The translations under genes and the position numbers were made by a program. From contig JAUIEU010000001.1 of the NCBI GenBank assembly GCA_030429585.1, forward strand, positions 1,731,994 through 1,795,993: DNA of 64,000 nt, written 5' to 3'. Origin of the DNA: a bacterium (GTDB lineage: Bacteria; Cyanobacteriota; Vampirovibrionia; Vampirovibrionales; Vampirovibrionaceae). The notes under the pieces were generated by a model that was given only the letters and a program-made list of their open reading frames with translations, made no database searches and had not been told where the DNA came from. Positions 52,291 through 60,269 of this stretch are shown here, one piece after another (position 1 is the first letter of the stretch; each line of letters begins with the position of its first letter).

Positions 52291-52508
52291 AGCGGCTGAA
52301 GCCGGTGCGGGGTGTAAAATGCGAAGCATGGCACCCTAGCAGACCAATCAGCGGGTGAGCATTGCCTAAAATACAAATGCACTGGCAAGCGCAGCCGCTG
52401 TTGGGAAGGTGAACAGGCCGCGTATTAAATACCAAAAAGTTATTGGGAGGGTTTGGGAACATCATTGTTCCTAATGGGGGTGATGGGGGGTAGCCCCCAT
52501 CAAAACAA
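52291..52508 (+). ncRNA. Structured repeat element, copy 2, upstream of flhB
   Basis: Second copy of the element before flhA, same orientation, 218 bases. The outer stem is stronger here: CAGCGGCTG (52290-52298) pairs exactly with CAGCCGCTG. GGGGTGT pairs with GCACCCT by two G-U changes, TTGCC/GGCAA keeps its pairing around a different 17-base loop, and the last hairpin TGATGGGGG/CCCCCATCA is perfect where copy 1 has a G-U. It ends 57 bases before the flhB ATG. The gap to the upstream terminator (52143-52290) holds no feature I can name. Confidence 0.6.
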
Positions 52509-52565
52509 CGCAATAGTTAGTATATGCTGGTAGCGAACCTGCTTTGCTGAAATAATATAAGTACT

Positions 52566-53729
52566 ATGGGCGACGAAAACAAACAGTTTGAGGCCACTCC
52601 GCAAAAAATAAAAAAGGCGCGAGAGCAAGGCCAGGTCTTTAAAAGTAAAGATCTCTCCACCGCAGTACTGCTGGTGGTGATGTTTGGCTTTATTATTATT
52701 ATGGTGCCCAAAGTATGGCAAGAAATTGCCACCATGTTTGTGGTGATTTTTGACCAAATACCCTACGGCAGCATAGAAGAAGTGGGCTGGCAGTACTTGG
52801 CCTTTATTGCGGGTAAAACCTTTTTTATCCTTATTTTGCCCACCGTGTTTTTAGCCGCCCTTACGGCTATTTTGGTGGATTTTTTTCAGGTAGGGCCTCT
52901 GTTTGCCACCAAGGCTATTTCGCCTAAATTCGATAAGCTAAACCCGGTGGCTGGGTTTAAAAACATCTTTTCCATGCGGCAAGTGATTGAGCTGGTTAAA
53001 AACGTTATTAAAATGCTTATTTTGGCGGTGGTGGCCACCATGGTGTTTATGGAGTTTTTCGGCAAGCTGCTAACGGTAGGGGGTGCAGAAAATGTGTTTG
53101 CCCTAATGGGGGTGCTGGGTGCCTTGCTGATGAAATTTATTATGCTGGCTGGGGTGGCGTTTTTTGTGATTGGTGGGGCGGATTTTCTCTTTCAGCGGTG
53201 GAAGTTTATGCAAGACCAAAAAATGTCTTTTAAGGAGATGAAAGACGAGTTTAAGAACAGTGAAGGCGACCCCATGGTTAAGCAGGCCCTGCGTCAGCGC
53301 CGTATGCAGATGATGCAGGAAAGCATGCTGGAAGCCGTGCCAGAAGCGGATGTGGTGATTACCAACCCCATCCATGTGGCGGTGGCGGTGCAGTACGATA
53401 CCGACAACATGGAAGCGCCTACGGTGGTGGCGAAAGGGGCAGAATTGTTTGCCCAACGCATTAAAGCCATCGCCCGAGAGCACGGGGTGCCGGTGGTGGA
53501 AGAGCCTGATGTGGCCCGGACCTTATACCGTGTGGTAGAGATTGATAACGAAATCCCTGCCAATGTATACCAGGCTGTGGCAGAAATTTTACTGTTTGCC
53601 TGGCGAAAAGTGGGCAAGCCCGTGCCTGGGGCATCGTCTGCGCCTGGTACAGATGAACCGAAGGAAGGGCCGCCACCCTCTCCACCGGATGCGGGAGATT
53701 TGCCGCCTTCTGGCCCACCAAGCAGGTAA
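52566..53729 (+). CDS. flhB: Flagellar biosynthesis protein FlhB
   Basis: FlhB is the export-gate protein that switches the flagellar secretion system from hook to filament substrates by self-cleavage. The opening DKTEQ/ATPQKIKKAREQGQV-type segment is present (FEATPQKIKKAREQGQVFKS), four membrane helices follow (about residues 35-215), and the cytoplasmic domain has the autocleavage site as NPIHVAVAVQYD near residue 262, where most FlhB proteins have NPTH. A Pro-rich tail (about 355-387) is extra. The ATG follows the structured element; no good ribosome-binding site is visible. Confidence 0.95.
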   Translation: MGDENKQFEATPQKIKKAREQGQVFKSKDLSTAVLLVVMFGFIIIMVPKVWQEIATMFVVIFDQIPYGSIEEVGWQYLAFIAGKTFFILILPTVFLAALTAILVDFFQVGPLFATKAISPKFDKLNPVAGFKNIFSMRQVIELVKNVIKMLILAVVATMVFMEFFGKLLTVGGAENVFALMGVLGALLMKFIMLAGVAFFVIGGADFLFQRWKFMQDQKMSFKEMKDEFKNSEGDPMVKQALRQRRMQMMQESMLEAVPEADVVITNPIHVAVAVQYDTDNMEAPTVVAKGAELFAQRIKAIAREHGVPVVEEPDVARTLYRVVEIDNEIPANVYQAVAEILLFAWRKVGKPVPGASSAPGTDEPKEGPPPSPPDAGDLPPSGPPSR

Positions 53730-53926
53730 GCCCGTTACAATGGGGTATGTGTAGCCATGCCCTACGGTAGGATTAAGGCCTTAGTCGGTGTAACCCGCCA
53801 CTGTAGCCATATTAGCCTGTTTAAGGCATACTACAGTAGGTGTGTGCTTGCCAGGCCCTTTGTGGCCATGTTGTACACACGTTCAACGTTTCTTTCTCAC
53901 TGCGCTTGTCATATACGGATAGCATT

Positions 53927-54622
53927 TTGGCTCAACAGAAAAAACCTACACCACCGGCAGATTCGGAGCAAAAACCCCTCCGCAAGCCCACCACCTCCCA
54001 GTATATTCCGCTGGTAGAGCGTGTTGCCAAGGTGGAGTTTCAGCGTATTCCTAACCATATGGTGGATTACGAAGAGCTCATTACCATTGGTGCGATGGCC
54101 ATTCAAACCTTGTTAAAAGGCAAAACTGCCGAAGAAGCCCACAAACTGAACACCTCGTATGTGGCGACCGCTATTCGCTGGGCTATTCGGAATGAGTTGC
54201 GCACCCGGTATAAGTGGTACACCTTAAAAACCACCCAGGTGGTGCAAGAGGCTGTTGAAGACGGCGATGACAGCAGCACCAGCCCCGAGCAGGTGCGAGA
54301 AGCCGTTTACCAATCGATTTTATCCATTGATGGGATTGCTGACAGTGGTGATGGGGATGCCCCCTACGAATTTTTGGCCGATGACGGGGCCACCCCTGAT
54401 GAACGCTTAGAGATTAGCGAACTGGGTAAAGCCATTAAAGCCGCCATAGAAGAGTTGCCGGACAAAGAGCGCTACATTATGGAATGTCGCTTTTACCGCC
54501 ATATGCAGGTAAAAGATATTGCCAGCAATGTGGGCTTAAGCAGCAGCCGCATTACCCGCATTGTGCAGGCTTGCTTGGACATTGTGCGCGAAAACCTGCG
54601 CGAAAACGACCACATTGATTAG
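53927..54622 (+). CDS. Sigma-70 family factor, FliA-like
   Basis: An alternative sigma factor of about 231 residues. Region 2 is about 25-95 (YIPLVERVAKVEFQRIP, VDYEELITIGAMAIQTLL, ATAIRWAIRNELRTRYK), region 3 is short and acidic, and region 4 (about 170-225) has LPDKERYIMECRFYRHMQ and the helix-turn-helix VKDIASNVGLSSSRITRIVQ. The lack of region 1 and the position right after flhB point to the flagellar sigma-28 (FliA) group, which transcribes late flagellar genes. The start is uncertain: I use the TTG of MAQQKKPTPP; a longer reading adds 29 Cys/Phe-rich residues. Confidence 0.75.
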   Translation: MAQQKKPTPPADSEQKPLRKPTTSQYIPLVERVAKVEFQRIPNHMVDYEELITIGAMAIQTLLKGKTAEEAHKLNTSYVATAIRWAIRNELRTRYKWYTLKTTQVVQEAVEDGDDSSTSPEQVREAVYQSILSIDGIADSGDGDAPYEFLADDGATPDERLEISELGKAIKAAIEELPDKERYIMECRFYRHMQVKDIASNVGLSSSRITRIVQACLDIVRENLRENDHID

Positions 54623-54685
54623 CGTTTAATTAAGGTCAATTAGCTTTTTTAGGGGCGTTAGTTCTGTAGTAACTAACAAGTTGGG

Positions 54686-55495
54686 TTGAATAACAAAATG
54701 CTTTTAAAGAGCGTGGCTTTTGGTAATGGGCGTTTGGATAACGTAAGGAAAAATTGGAGTGCTGGTAATGGGAGGCGTTGGATAAAAGCGGTTAGAAGCA
54801 ATGAAGAGCCGTTTAGAAAATTATTTTTGGAGCCTTCGTTTGATAGGTTTATAGCCTCTACGCCGGTTGAAGGGAAGACTGTGCTGGATTTGGGTTGTGG
54901 AGAAGGTGTAGACTGCCGTCGTTTTAATGAAAAGGGCGCCAAAGTAACGGGTGTGGATATTTCGCCCACTTTAATTAAAGCAGCGCGAGAGGCCTCGAAC
55001 TCAAAAAATATAAATTATGTGGAATCTTCGTTTACGGCGTTAGGTGATATTGTAGACAATAGCTTTGATCAGGTTGTTTCTGTAATGGCGTTAATGGATA
55101 GCCCAGAAGTGAACAGTGCTTTTAAAGAGGCGTATAGAGTTTTAAAGCCAGGGGGTAGTTTCTATTTTGTTATTAAACACCCCTTTACCAATAGAGCAAA
55201 CAAAGCGGTTGTTAAGGGGGCTTTAACTCATCAAACATCTTATTTTGAAAGCACACCTTTTAATCATACCCTTGAGTTCCAGTCTGAGGATGTTAAGAAC
55301 AAATATAATATTGTAAGTAGGCAATACCCCAGAACGCTTTCGCAGTATATAAACCCCTTGTTAAAGGCAGGGTTTAATTTGAAGGCAATAGAGGAGCCAT
55401 CCCCAAGCAGCGAGGCGCTTAATAAATTTGCTTGTTTTAACCTCTGGGCGAAAGAGCCTTTTTACTTAATGGTTCATGCTAAAAAGCCAGAATAA
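54686..55495 (+). CDS. Class I SAM-dependent methyltransferase
   Basis: A methyltransferase of about 269 residues with the Rossmann motifs KTVLDLGCGEGVDCRRF (motif I), VTGVDISPTLIKAARE (motif II), FDQVVSVMALMDSPE and the post-motif RVLKPGGSFYFVIKHP. The substrate is unknown. It starts at TTG or at the ATG four codons later. The N-terminal SVAFGNGRL (about residues 9-17) is one of the F-G motifs shared with other proteins here. AT-rich codon use differs from flanking genes, so it may have been acquired. No operon partner is evident. Confidence 0.85.
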   Translation: MNNKMLLKSVAFGNGRLDNVRKNWSAGNGRRWIKAVRSNEEPFRKLFLEPSFDRFIASTPVEGKTVLDLGCGEGVDCRRFNEKGAKVTGVDISPTLIKAAREASNSKNINYVESSFTALGDIVDNSFDQVVSVMALMDSPEVNSAFKEAYRVLKPGGSFYFVIKHPFTNRANKAVVKGALTHQTSYFESTPFNHTLEFQSEDVKNKYNIVSRQYPRTLSQYINPLLKAGFNLKAIEEPSPSSEALNKFACFNLWAKEPFYLMVHAKKPE

Positions 55496-55572
55496 CCTCT
55501 AAATTCACTGGGTTTTTGTTATTCTTAACACCATATAAAATGGCGTTATGGATGCTTTAAGGATTTAACAAA

Positions 55573-55833
55573 ATGACGACAACGGTTACCCCACCCCGCG
55601 AAGGCCACGAGCAAATTAACAATACCCCTTGGCTGGCCCGCATGTTAGATAAAGCTCGCCTACAAGCGGCTGGCACCATCGATCAGTTTGATCTCGATTA
55701 TCCCTGCCCGATGGATCAGCAATTACTGGGCAAACTGGGCCTGGATTCGGCCACCTTTCAAAAAATTGCTGTGGAAAACACCACCGATGACGCCGTTGTG
55801 GCGGCCATGAAGGCGGAAAACGCCATTTTTTAG
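55573..55833 (+). CDS. DUF5069 domain protein
   Basis: An 86-residue protein whose core WLARMLDKARLQAAGTIDQFDLDYPCPMDQQLLGKLGLD (quoted in parts: WLARMLDKARLQAAG, CPMDQQLLGKLGLD) matches my memory of the DUF5069 family, whose members have a MLDKAR..G..Y.CP.D motif. Function is unknown. A TTAAGGA ribosome-binding site lies about 9 bases before the ATG. It precedes the succinate dehydrogenase operon by 140 bases, with a promoter between, so it is probably not part of that unit. Confidence 0.65.
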   Translation: MTTTVTPPREGHEQINNTPWLARMLDKARLQAAGTIDQFDLDYPCPMDQQLLGKLGLDSATFQKIAVENTTDDAVVAAMKAENAIF

Positions 55834-55895
55834 TGATATTGCAGGGTTGTAAGCCTGTTGGGCTGTGGCCCCCGTTTCCCTATTGCTGCCTTTTG

Positions 55896-55923
55896 TTTAC
55901 AATTGGCTAACCACGTATATATT
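55896..55923 (+). promoter_or_regulatory. Probable sigma-70 promoter of the sdh operon
   Basis: TTTACA and TATATT are 16 bases apart, 51 bases before the first sdh gene. An overlapping TTGTTT/TATATA pairing with 17 bases is equally possible. Confidence 0.5.
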
Positions 55924-55973
55924 GTACGGCCCGCGTTGTCTGTCGGGTCGGTTCATCTGGAGTGTCTGACCCC

Positions 55974-56780
55974 ATGGCTGTGAATGCTGCTGAGCTGCTA
56001 CGCACCGACGAATTAGGTAAAACCGAACGGAATGATATCTGGTGGACAGAGCCTCTGCTAGTGGTATCTACCCTTGTTATCTTTTCTATGTATGTGTTTT
56101 GGGCCGTTACCCAAAATGCTAATTTCGAAGTTGGCCCGTATCTGTCGCCTTTTTATTCGCCAGATTTGCGCCACACCTTCCCTGCGCTATTTGCCCAGTT
56201 CCCCTGGCTATCGCCCGCTTACTTGGTGCTGTGGATTCCCCTCGCTTTTCGGGGCACCTGCTACTATGCACGCCGAGCCTACTACCGTAGCTTCTTTTTA
56301 ACTCCCCCAGCCTGTTCGGTGGGCCCATCCCAAACCGCTAGCGAATTGTACGAAGGCGAAACCAAATTTCCTTTTGTATTGCTACATTTGCACCGTTACT
56401 TCTTTATTTTGGCCGCTATCCTCGCCATTTTCCACTGGAAGCACTTTATGGACGCCTTCTTTTTTGAACAAGGCATGGGCGTTGGAGTAGGTACGGTTGT
56501 TGTGGGTATCGATGCCCTATTTTTAACCCTGTATGTATTTAGCTGCCACAGCTGGCGCCATTTGCTAGCTGGTAAACTTAACTGCTTTACCTGTGGTGCC
56601 TTTGAAAAAATGCGCCACACCGGTTGGAAAAATCAAAGCCTTCTCAACGAAAAACACGCCCAGTACTTTTGGCTAAGCCTAGCCACCGTTTGGTTTGCCG
56701 ATGTGTATATTCGCATGGTGGCCAGCGGCCAGTGGCGTGATGTTATTTATATCTTTGGTCAAGGATTCACCACATTATGA
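55974..56780 (+). CDS. sdhC: Succinate dehydrogenase membrane subunit, Sdh1 type
   Basis: A 269-residue membrane protein with about five or six hydrophobic helices (e.g. LLVVSTLVIFSMYVFWAV, YFFILAAILAIFHW, FWLSLATVWFADVYI). Several conserved-looking histidines (HRYF, HWKHF, CHSWRH) could bind haem. The GPYLSPFYSPDLRH segment is like that of the large single membrane subunit of the mycobacterial Sdh1-type enzyme. It transfers electrons from the SdhB clusters to quinone. The start is the ATG 12 bases after GGAG. The stop overlaps sdhA as ATGA. Confidence 0.8.
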   Translation: MAVNAAELLRTDELGKTERNDIWWTEPLLVVSTLVIFSMYVFWAVTQNANFEVGPYLSPFYSPDLRHTFPALFAQFPWLSPAYLVLWIPLAFRGTCYYARRAYYRSFFLTPPACSVGPSQTASELYEGETKFPFVLLHLHRYFFILAAILAIFHWKHFMDAFFFEQGMGVGVGTVVVGIDALFLTLYVFSCHSWRHLLAGKLNCFTCGAFEKMRHTGWKNQSLLNEKHAQYFWLSLATVWFADVYIRMVASGQWRDVIYIFGQGFTTL

Positions 56781-58561
56781 CGACCAGTGAAACAACTATT
56801 AACGGCATTCAGTACGAAACCCATGAGCATGATGTCCTCGTCATTGGTGCCGGTGGCGCCGGTCTTCGTGCCGCTATCGAGGCCTCTGCCCAAGGGCTAA
56901 GCGTGGCCTTGGTGTGTAAATCGTTGTTGGGTAAAGCCCACACCGTAATGGCAGAAGGTGGCTGTGCGGCCAGCATGGGCTATGTAGATAGCGCCGATGG
57001 GTGGGAAACCCACTTTAAAGACACCATGCACGGCGGAAAATTCCTCAACAACTGGCGCATGGCCCAAATCCACGCCCAAGAAGCCCCCGAGCGGGTGCGC
57101 GAACTAGAGCGCTGGGGTGCTGTGTTTGATAGAACTCCAGACGGTAAAATCCAGCAACGGCCGTTTGGTGGGCATACCTACCGCCGTTTGTGCCATGTGG
57201 GCGACCACACGGGCCTCGAGATGATTCGTACCCTGCAAGACAAGGGCGTGCACAGTGGTATGGATATTTTCATGGAAGCCACCATTACGGATCTTATTAA
57301 AGATGGCGACCGTATCTCTGGCGCTTTTGGCTACTGGCGAGAAAGTGGCCGGTTTGTGGTGTTTAAAGCCAAGGCGGTTATTTTAGCCACTGGTGGCCTA
57401 GGTAAAACCTTTAAAATTACCAGCGGTAGCTGGGAATACACCGGTGATGGCTTTGCCATGGGCTACCGCGCCGGCGCTGAGCTGATTGATATGGAATTTG
57501 TGCAATTCCACCCGACTGGTATGGTGTGGCCTAACGGTGTGCGCGGCATTTTGGTAACTGAGGCGGTTCGTGGCGAAGGCGGACGCCTGTTTAACTCGCT
57601 TGGCGAGCGCTTTATGGAAAAAGTAGACCCGGCCCGTATGGAGCTATCTACCCGCGATATCGTGGCCAAAGGTATCTACAAAGAAGTGACCGAAGGCCGT
57701 GGCAGCCCACATGGTGGTGTTTTCCTCGATATTTCTCACCGTGGCGCGGATTACATCCGTAAAAAATTACCCGGCATGTACCGACAATTGCTGGAATTTG
57801 CCGATGTGGATATTACCAAAGGCCCCATGGAAGTGGGCCCAACCACCCACTACACTATGGGCGGTCTAAAAGTAGACCCCGAAACCGCCATGACGACGGT
57901 ACCCGGCTTGTTTGCCGCAGGCGAAGTGGCCGCGGGGCTGCACGGTGCCAATCGTTTGGGCGGAAACTCGCTTAGCGATCTCATTGTGTTTGGCCGACGT
58001 GCTGGCTTAGGTGCTAAGCAATTTATCGATGCCAACCCAACGGCGCCAGTGGTTAGCGATGAGCGTATTGCGGTTGCGGCACGTCGTGCCAGCAGTTTCT
58101 TCGATCGTGACCAAGGCGAAAATCCGTATACCATCCATGGCGAACTGCAAGAAATGATGCAGGATAAGGTGGGTATTGTACGTACTGATGAAAGCCTTGG
58201 CGACGCCCTCAGCCGGATTGAAGACTTCCGCAAGCGTGCCGCTAACGTGGCCATTACAGGTACACGTACCTTTAACCCCGGCTGGCACTTGGCTATTGAT
58301 TTAGAAAATATGCTAACCTGCGCCGAAGCCTTGGCCCTGTGTGCACGTCAGCGGACGGAAAGCCGTGGTGGCCATACTCGTTTGGACCACGAAGGCTATG
58401 ACGACCATTGGAGCAAAACCACCAGCACCATTAAGCGCGGCGATAATGGCGAAATGGTATTGGGCCAGCAACCGCTAGACCCCTTGCCTGCCGACTTAAA
58501 ACCCCTGTTTGAAGGGGATGTTGGCGTTCCTGGCGCCATTAAAGCTAACAATAAGCTGTAA
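56777..58561 (+). CDS. sdhA: Succinate dehydrogenase flavoprotein subunit
   Basis: SdhA oxidises succinate to fumarate with covalently bound FAD. The nucleotide motif DVLVIGAGGAGLRAAIEA opens the chain, the FAD-linking His is in KAHTVMAEGGCAASMG, and HPTGMVWPNGVRGILVTEAVRGEGG and the active-site Arg region TTHYTMGGLKVDPET follow. The layout, including MHGGKFLNNWRMAQIHAQEAP, closely follows the actinobacterial/deltaproteobacterial Sdh1 form. 594 residues, complete. Coupled to sdhC by overlap. Confidence 0.96.
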   Translation: MTTSETTINGIQYETHEHDVLVIGAGGAGLRAAIEASAQGLSVALVCKSLLGKAHTVMAEGGCAASMGYVDSADGWETHFKDTMHGGKFLNNWRMAQIHAQEAPERVRELERWGAVFDRTPDGKIQQRPFGGHTYRRLCHVGDHTGLEMIRTLQDKGVHSGMDIFMEATITDLIKDGDRISGAFGYWRESGRFVVFKAKAVILATGGLGKTFKITSGSWEYTGDGFAMGYRAGAELIDMEFVQFHPTGMVWPNGVRGILVTEAVRGEGGRLFNSLGERFMEKVDPARMELSTRDIVAKGIYKEVTEGRGSPHGGVFLDISHRGADYIRKKLPGMYRQLLEFADVDITKGPMEVGPTTHYTMGGLKVDPETAMTTVPGLFAAGEVAAGLHGANRLGGNSLSDLIVFGRRAGLGAKQFIDANPTAPVVSDERIAVAARRASSFFDRDQGENPYTIHGELQEMMQDKVGIVRTDESLGDALSRIEDFRKRAANVAITGTRTFNPGWHLAIDLENMLTCAEALALCARQRTESRGGHTRLDHEGYDDHWSKTTSTIKRGDNGEMVLGQQPLDPLPADLKPLFEGDVGVPGAIKANNKL

Positions 58562-58596
58562 TATAGTTACACATCATTTTTTTGGAGCACTCGTCA

Positions 58597-59370
58597 ATGA
58601 GTTCATCTGCAACTGAGGCAAAACAACAAGCCACCTTTAAGGTGTACCGCGGCGATGCCGATAATGGCGAGCACCACACCTATACGGTGCCTGTCGAAGA
58701 AGGCATGGTGGTGCTAGATGGTCTGCATCATATCCAAGCCAACGATTGCCCGGATTTGGCGGTGCGCTGGAACTGTAAGGCGGCCAAGTGCGGCAGCTGT
58801 AGTGCTGAAGTAAACGGCAAGCCCAGCCTGCTGTGCAAAACCCGTATGGATGCCCTGCCACTAGACGAGCCTATTACCGTGACGCCATTACGGGCTTTTC
58901 CGGTGATGAAGGACTTAGTAACAGACGTGAGCTGGAACTACGAAAAAAATAAGCAAATTAAGCCCTTTACCCCTAAAAACGAAGATACCGATAACTGGGA
59001 AATGTACCAAGAAGATGCGGAGCGTGCCCAGGAATTCCGCAAATGTATCGAGTGCTTTTTGTGCCAAGATACCTGCCACGTGCTGCGGAACCACGATAAA
59101 AAAGCCAACTTTTTTGGCCCCCGCTTTATGGTGCGCCTAGCCAGTTTGGATATGCACCCTTACGATACCGAAGACCGCCTAAGCTTTATTAAAGATACGG
59201 CTGGCGTGAACTACTGCAACATTACCAAGTGCTGCACAGAAGTGTGCCCAGAAGATATTAAAATCACCGATAACGCCATTATTCCCCTAAAAGAGCGCGT
59301 GGTGGATGAGTACTACGACCCCATCCAAGGCTTACTGAAAATGCTGGGCTTAAAAAAGGCCCGCAAGTAA
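58597..59370 (+). CDS. sdhB: Succinate dehydrogenase iron-sulfur subunit
   Basis: SdhB passes electrons from FAD to quinone through three iron-sulfur clusters. The [2Fe-2S] motif is CKAAKCGSCSAEVNGKPSLLC in overall form (parts: AAKCGSCSAEVNG, LLCKTRM), the [4Fe-4S] is CIECFLCQDTCHV, and the remaining ligands are in CNITKCCTEVCPEDIKITD. About 257 residues. I use the ATG of MSSSATEAKQQ with TTGGAG upstream; a TTG 15 bases earlier is possible. Last gene of the sdhCAB operon. Confidence 0.96.
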   Translation: MSSSATEAKQQATFKVYRGDADNGEHHTYTVPVEEGMVVLDGLHHIQANDCPDLAVRWNCKAAKCGSCSAEVNGKPSLLCKTRMDALPLDEPITVTPLRAFPVMKDLVTDVSWNYEKNKQIKPFTPKNEDTDNWEMYQEDAERAQEFRKCIECFLCQDTCHVLRNHDKKANFFGPRFMVRLASLDMHPYDTEDRLSFIKDTAGVNYCNITKCCTEVCPEDIKITDNAIIPLKERVVDEYYDPIQGLLKMLGLKKARK

Positions 59371-59380
59371 CTGTAAATTT

Positions 59381-59680
59381 TTAAGTAATCACCATTAGTG
59401 GTTTGAACAATCGGTTTCCGACCCGAATTTTCCCTTCCGAATCAGGGCCTTTTGTCTTTCTGGTTGTGGGCACTTTGTAAAAGTTGATGCCATCGCCGAC
59501 CACGGTTCCACTAGAACCTTGGTTGCTGTTAGCGGCAAGTTCTTTTGTTCGATACGGCCCTAATACATCATGACTTTGCCCCGCGGCAGTTAATTGTCTT
59601 TTTCTGCGTAGCTTTCGATTCTTACTGCTGCCCATGCCAAAGTAGAGATTGTTGCTTGTTGTTAGCATTGTTGTGTTCAA
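59381..59680 (-). CDS. Small basic protein with N-terminal LYFG motif
   Basis: I do not recognise this 99-residue protein. It starts at TTG with GGAG 8 bases upstream. Residues 11-22 read NLYFGMGSSKNR and are followed by KLRRKRQLTAAG, a basic patch. The rest is polar, ending in RLFKPLMVIT. No membrane segment is seen. The motif and following basic patch match the leads of four other proteins in the window, which is the main reason I accept it. It lies between sdhB (convergent, 10 bases apart) and yqeG (divergent). Confidence 0.55.
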   Translation of the reverse strand: MNTTMLTTSNNLYFGMGSSKNRKLRRKRQLTAAGQSHDVLGPYRTKELAANSNQGSSGTVVGDGINFYKVPTTRKTKGPDSEGKIRVGNRLFKPLMVIT

Positions 59681-59708
59681 AGGTTTCGCTCCCTGTAACC
59701 TTATTCGG

Positions 59709-59714
59709 TATACT
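59709..59714 (+). promoter_or_regulatory. Candidate -10 box for yqeG-anmK
   Basis: TATACT lies 36 bases before the GTG start; TTCGCT 18 bases upstream is a weak -35. Confidence 0.35.
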
Positions 59715-59749
59715 AAGAAAACCCAAGTGTTTGGAAGAATTGTTTCCCA

Positions 59750-60265
59750 GTGAATTTTAAGCCTCGCCCCTTATATATTTTGCCAGATATTACCCATGTG
59801 TCGCCGGCCGTACTGCAAGAGCGGCACGGGATTACTGCCGTGGTGTTGGATTTAGATAACACCATGATGCTGCCCCATGCGGGTATTGTGCCGCCGCATA
59901 TTCAAACATGGTTAGATGACGCCCAAGCGGTTGGCCTAAGCTTGCTGTGCGTAACTAACAACAAAGACCGCGAGTACTGCCAACGGGTAGAAGATATTTT
60001 AGGCTTTGCAGTGATTTATTATGCCGCCAAACCCCACGGGTACGGGCTAAAGCTGGCCCTGCGCATGTTAGAACGCAGCCCCAAAGAGATTGTGGTGGTG
60101 GGCGATAGGCCGACTAGCGATATTTGGGGTGGGGCATGGCACGGCTGCCATACCATTTTAACGCGGCCTTTGCGCCACGATGAACCTGCCTTATACAACA
60201 TTCTTCGTGGGCTAGAATGGCTGTTTGTGGGTAAGCCTTTGCATGCCACACCAACGGCTGTTTAA
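59750..60265 (+). CDS. YqeG-family HAD IIIA phosphatase
   Basis: A small HAD phosphatase of 171 residues, typical of the YqeG/Gep4 family found in Firmicutes and cyanobacteria; some members are phosphatidylglycerophosphate phosphatases. Motif I is VVLDLDNTMMLPHAG (nucleophile Asp), motif II LLCVTNNKDREYC, then the lysine in YYAAKPHGYGLKLAL and motif IV VVVGDRPTSDIWGG. The start is GTG; the family's PRPLYILPDITHV lead follows directly. It is four bases ahead of anmK and likely co-transcribed. Confidence 0.88.
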   Translation: MNFKPRPLYILPDITHVSPAVLQERHGITAVVLDLDNTMMLPHAGIVPPHIQTWLDDAQAVGLSLLCVTNNKDREYCQRVEDILGFAVIYYAAKPHGYGLKLALRMLERSPKEIVVVGDRPTSDIWGGAWHGCHTILTRPLRHDEPALYNILRGLEWLFVGKPLHATPTAV

Positions 60266-60269
60266 TACC

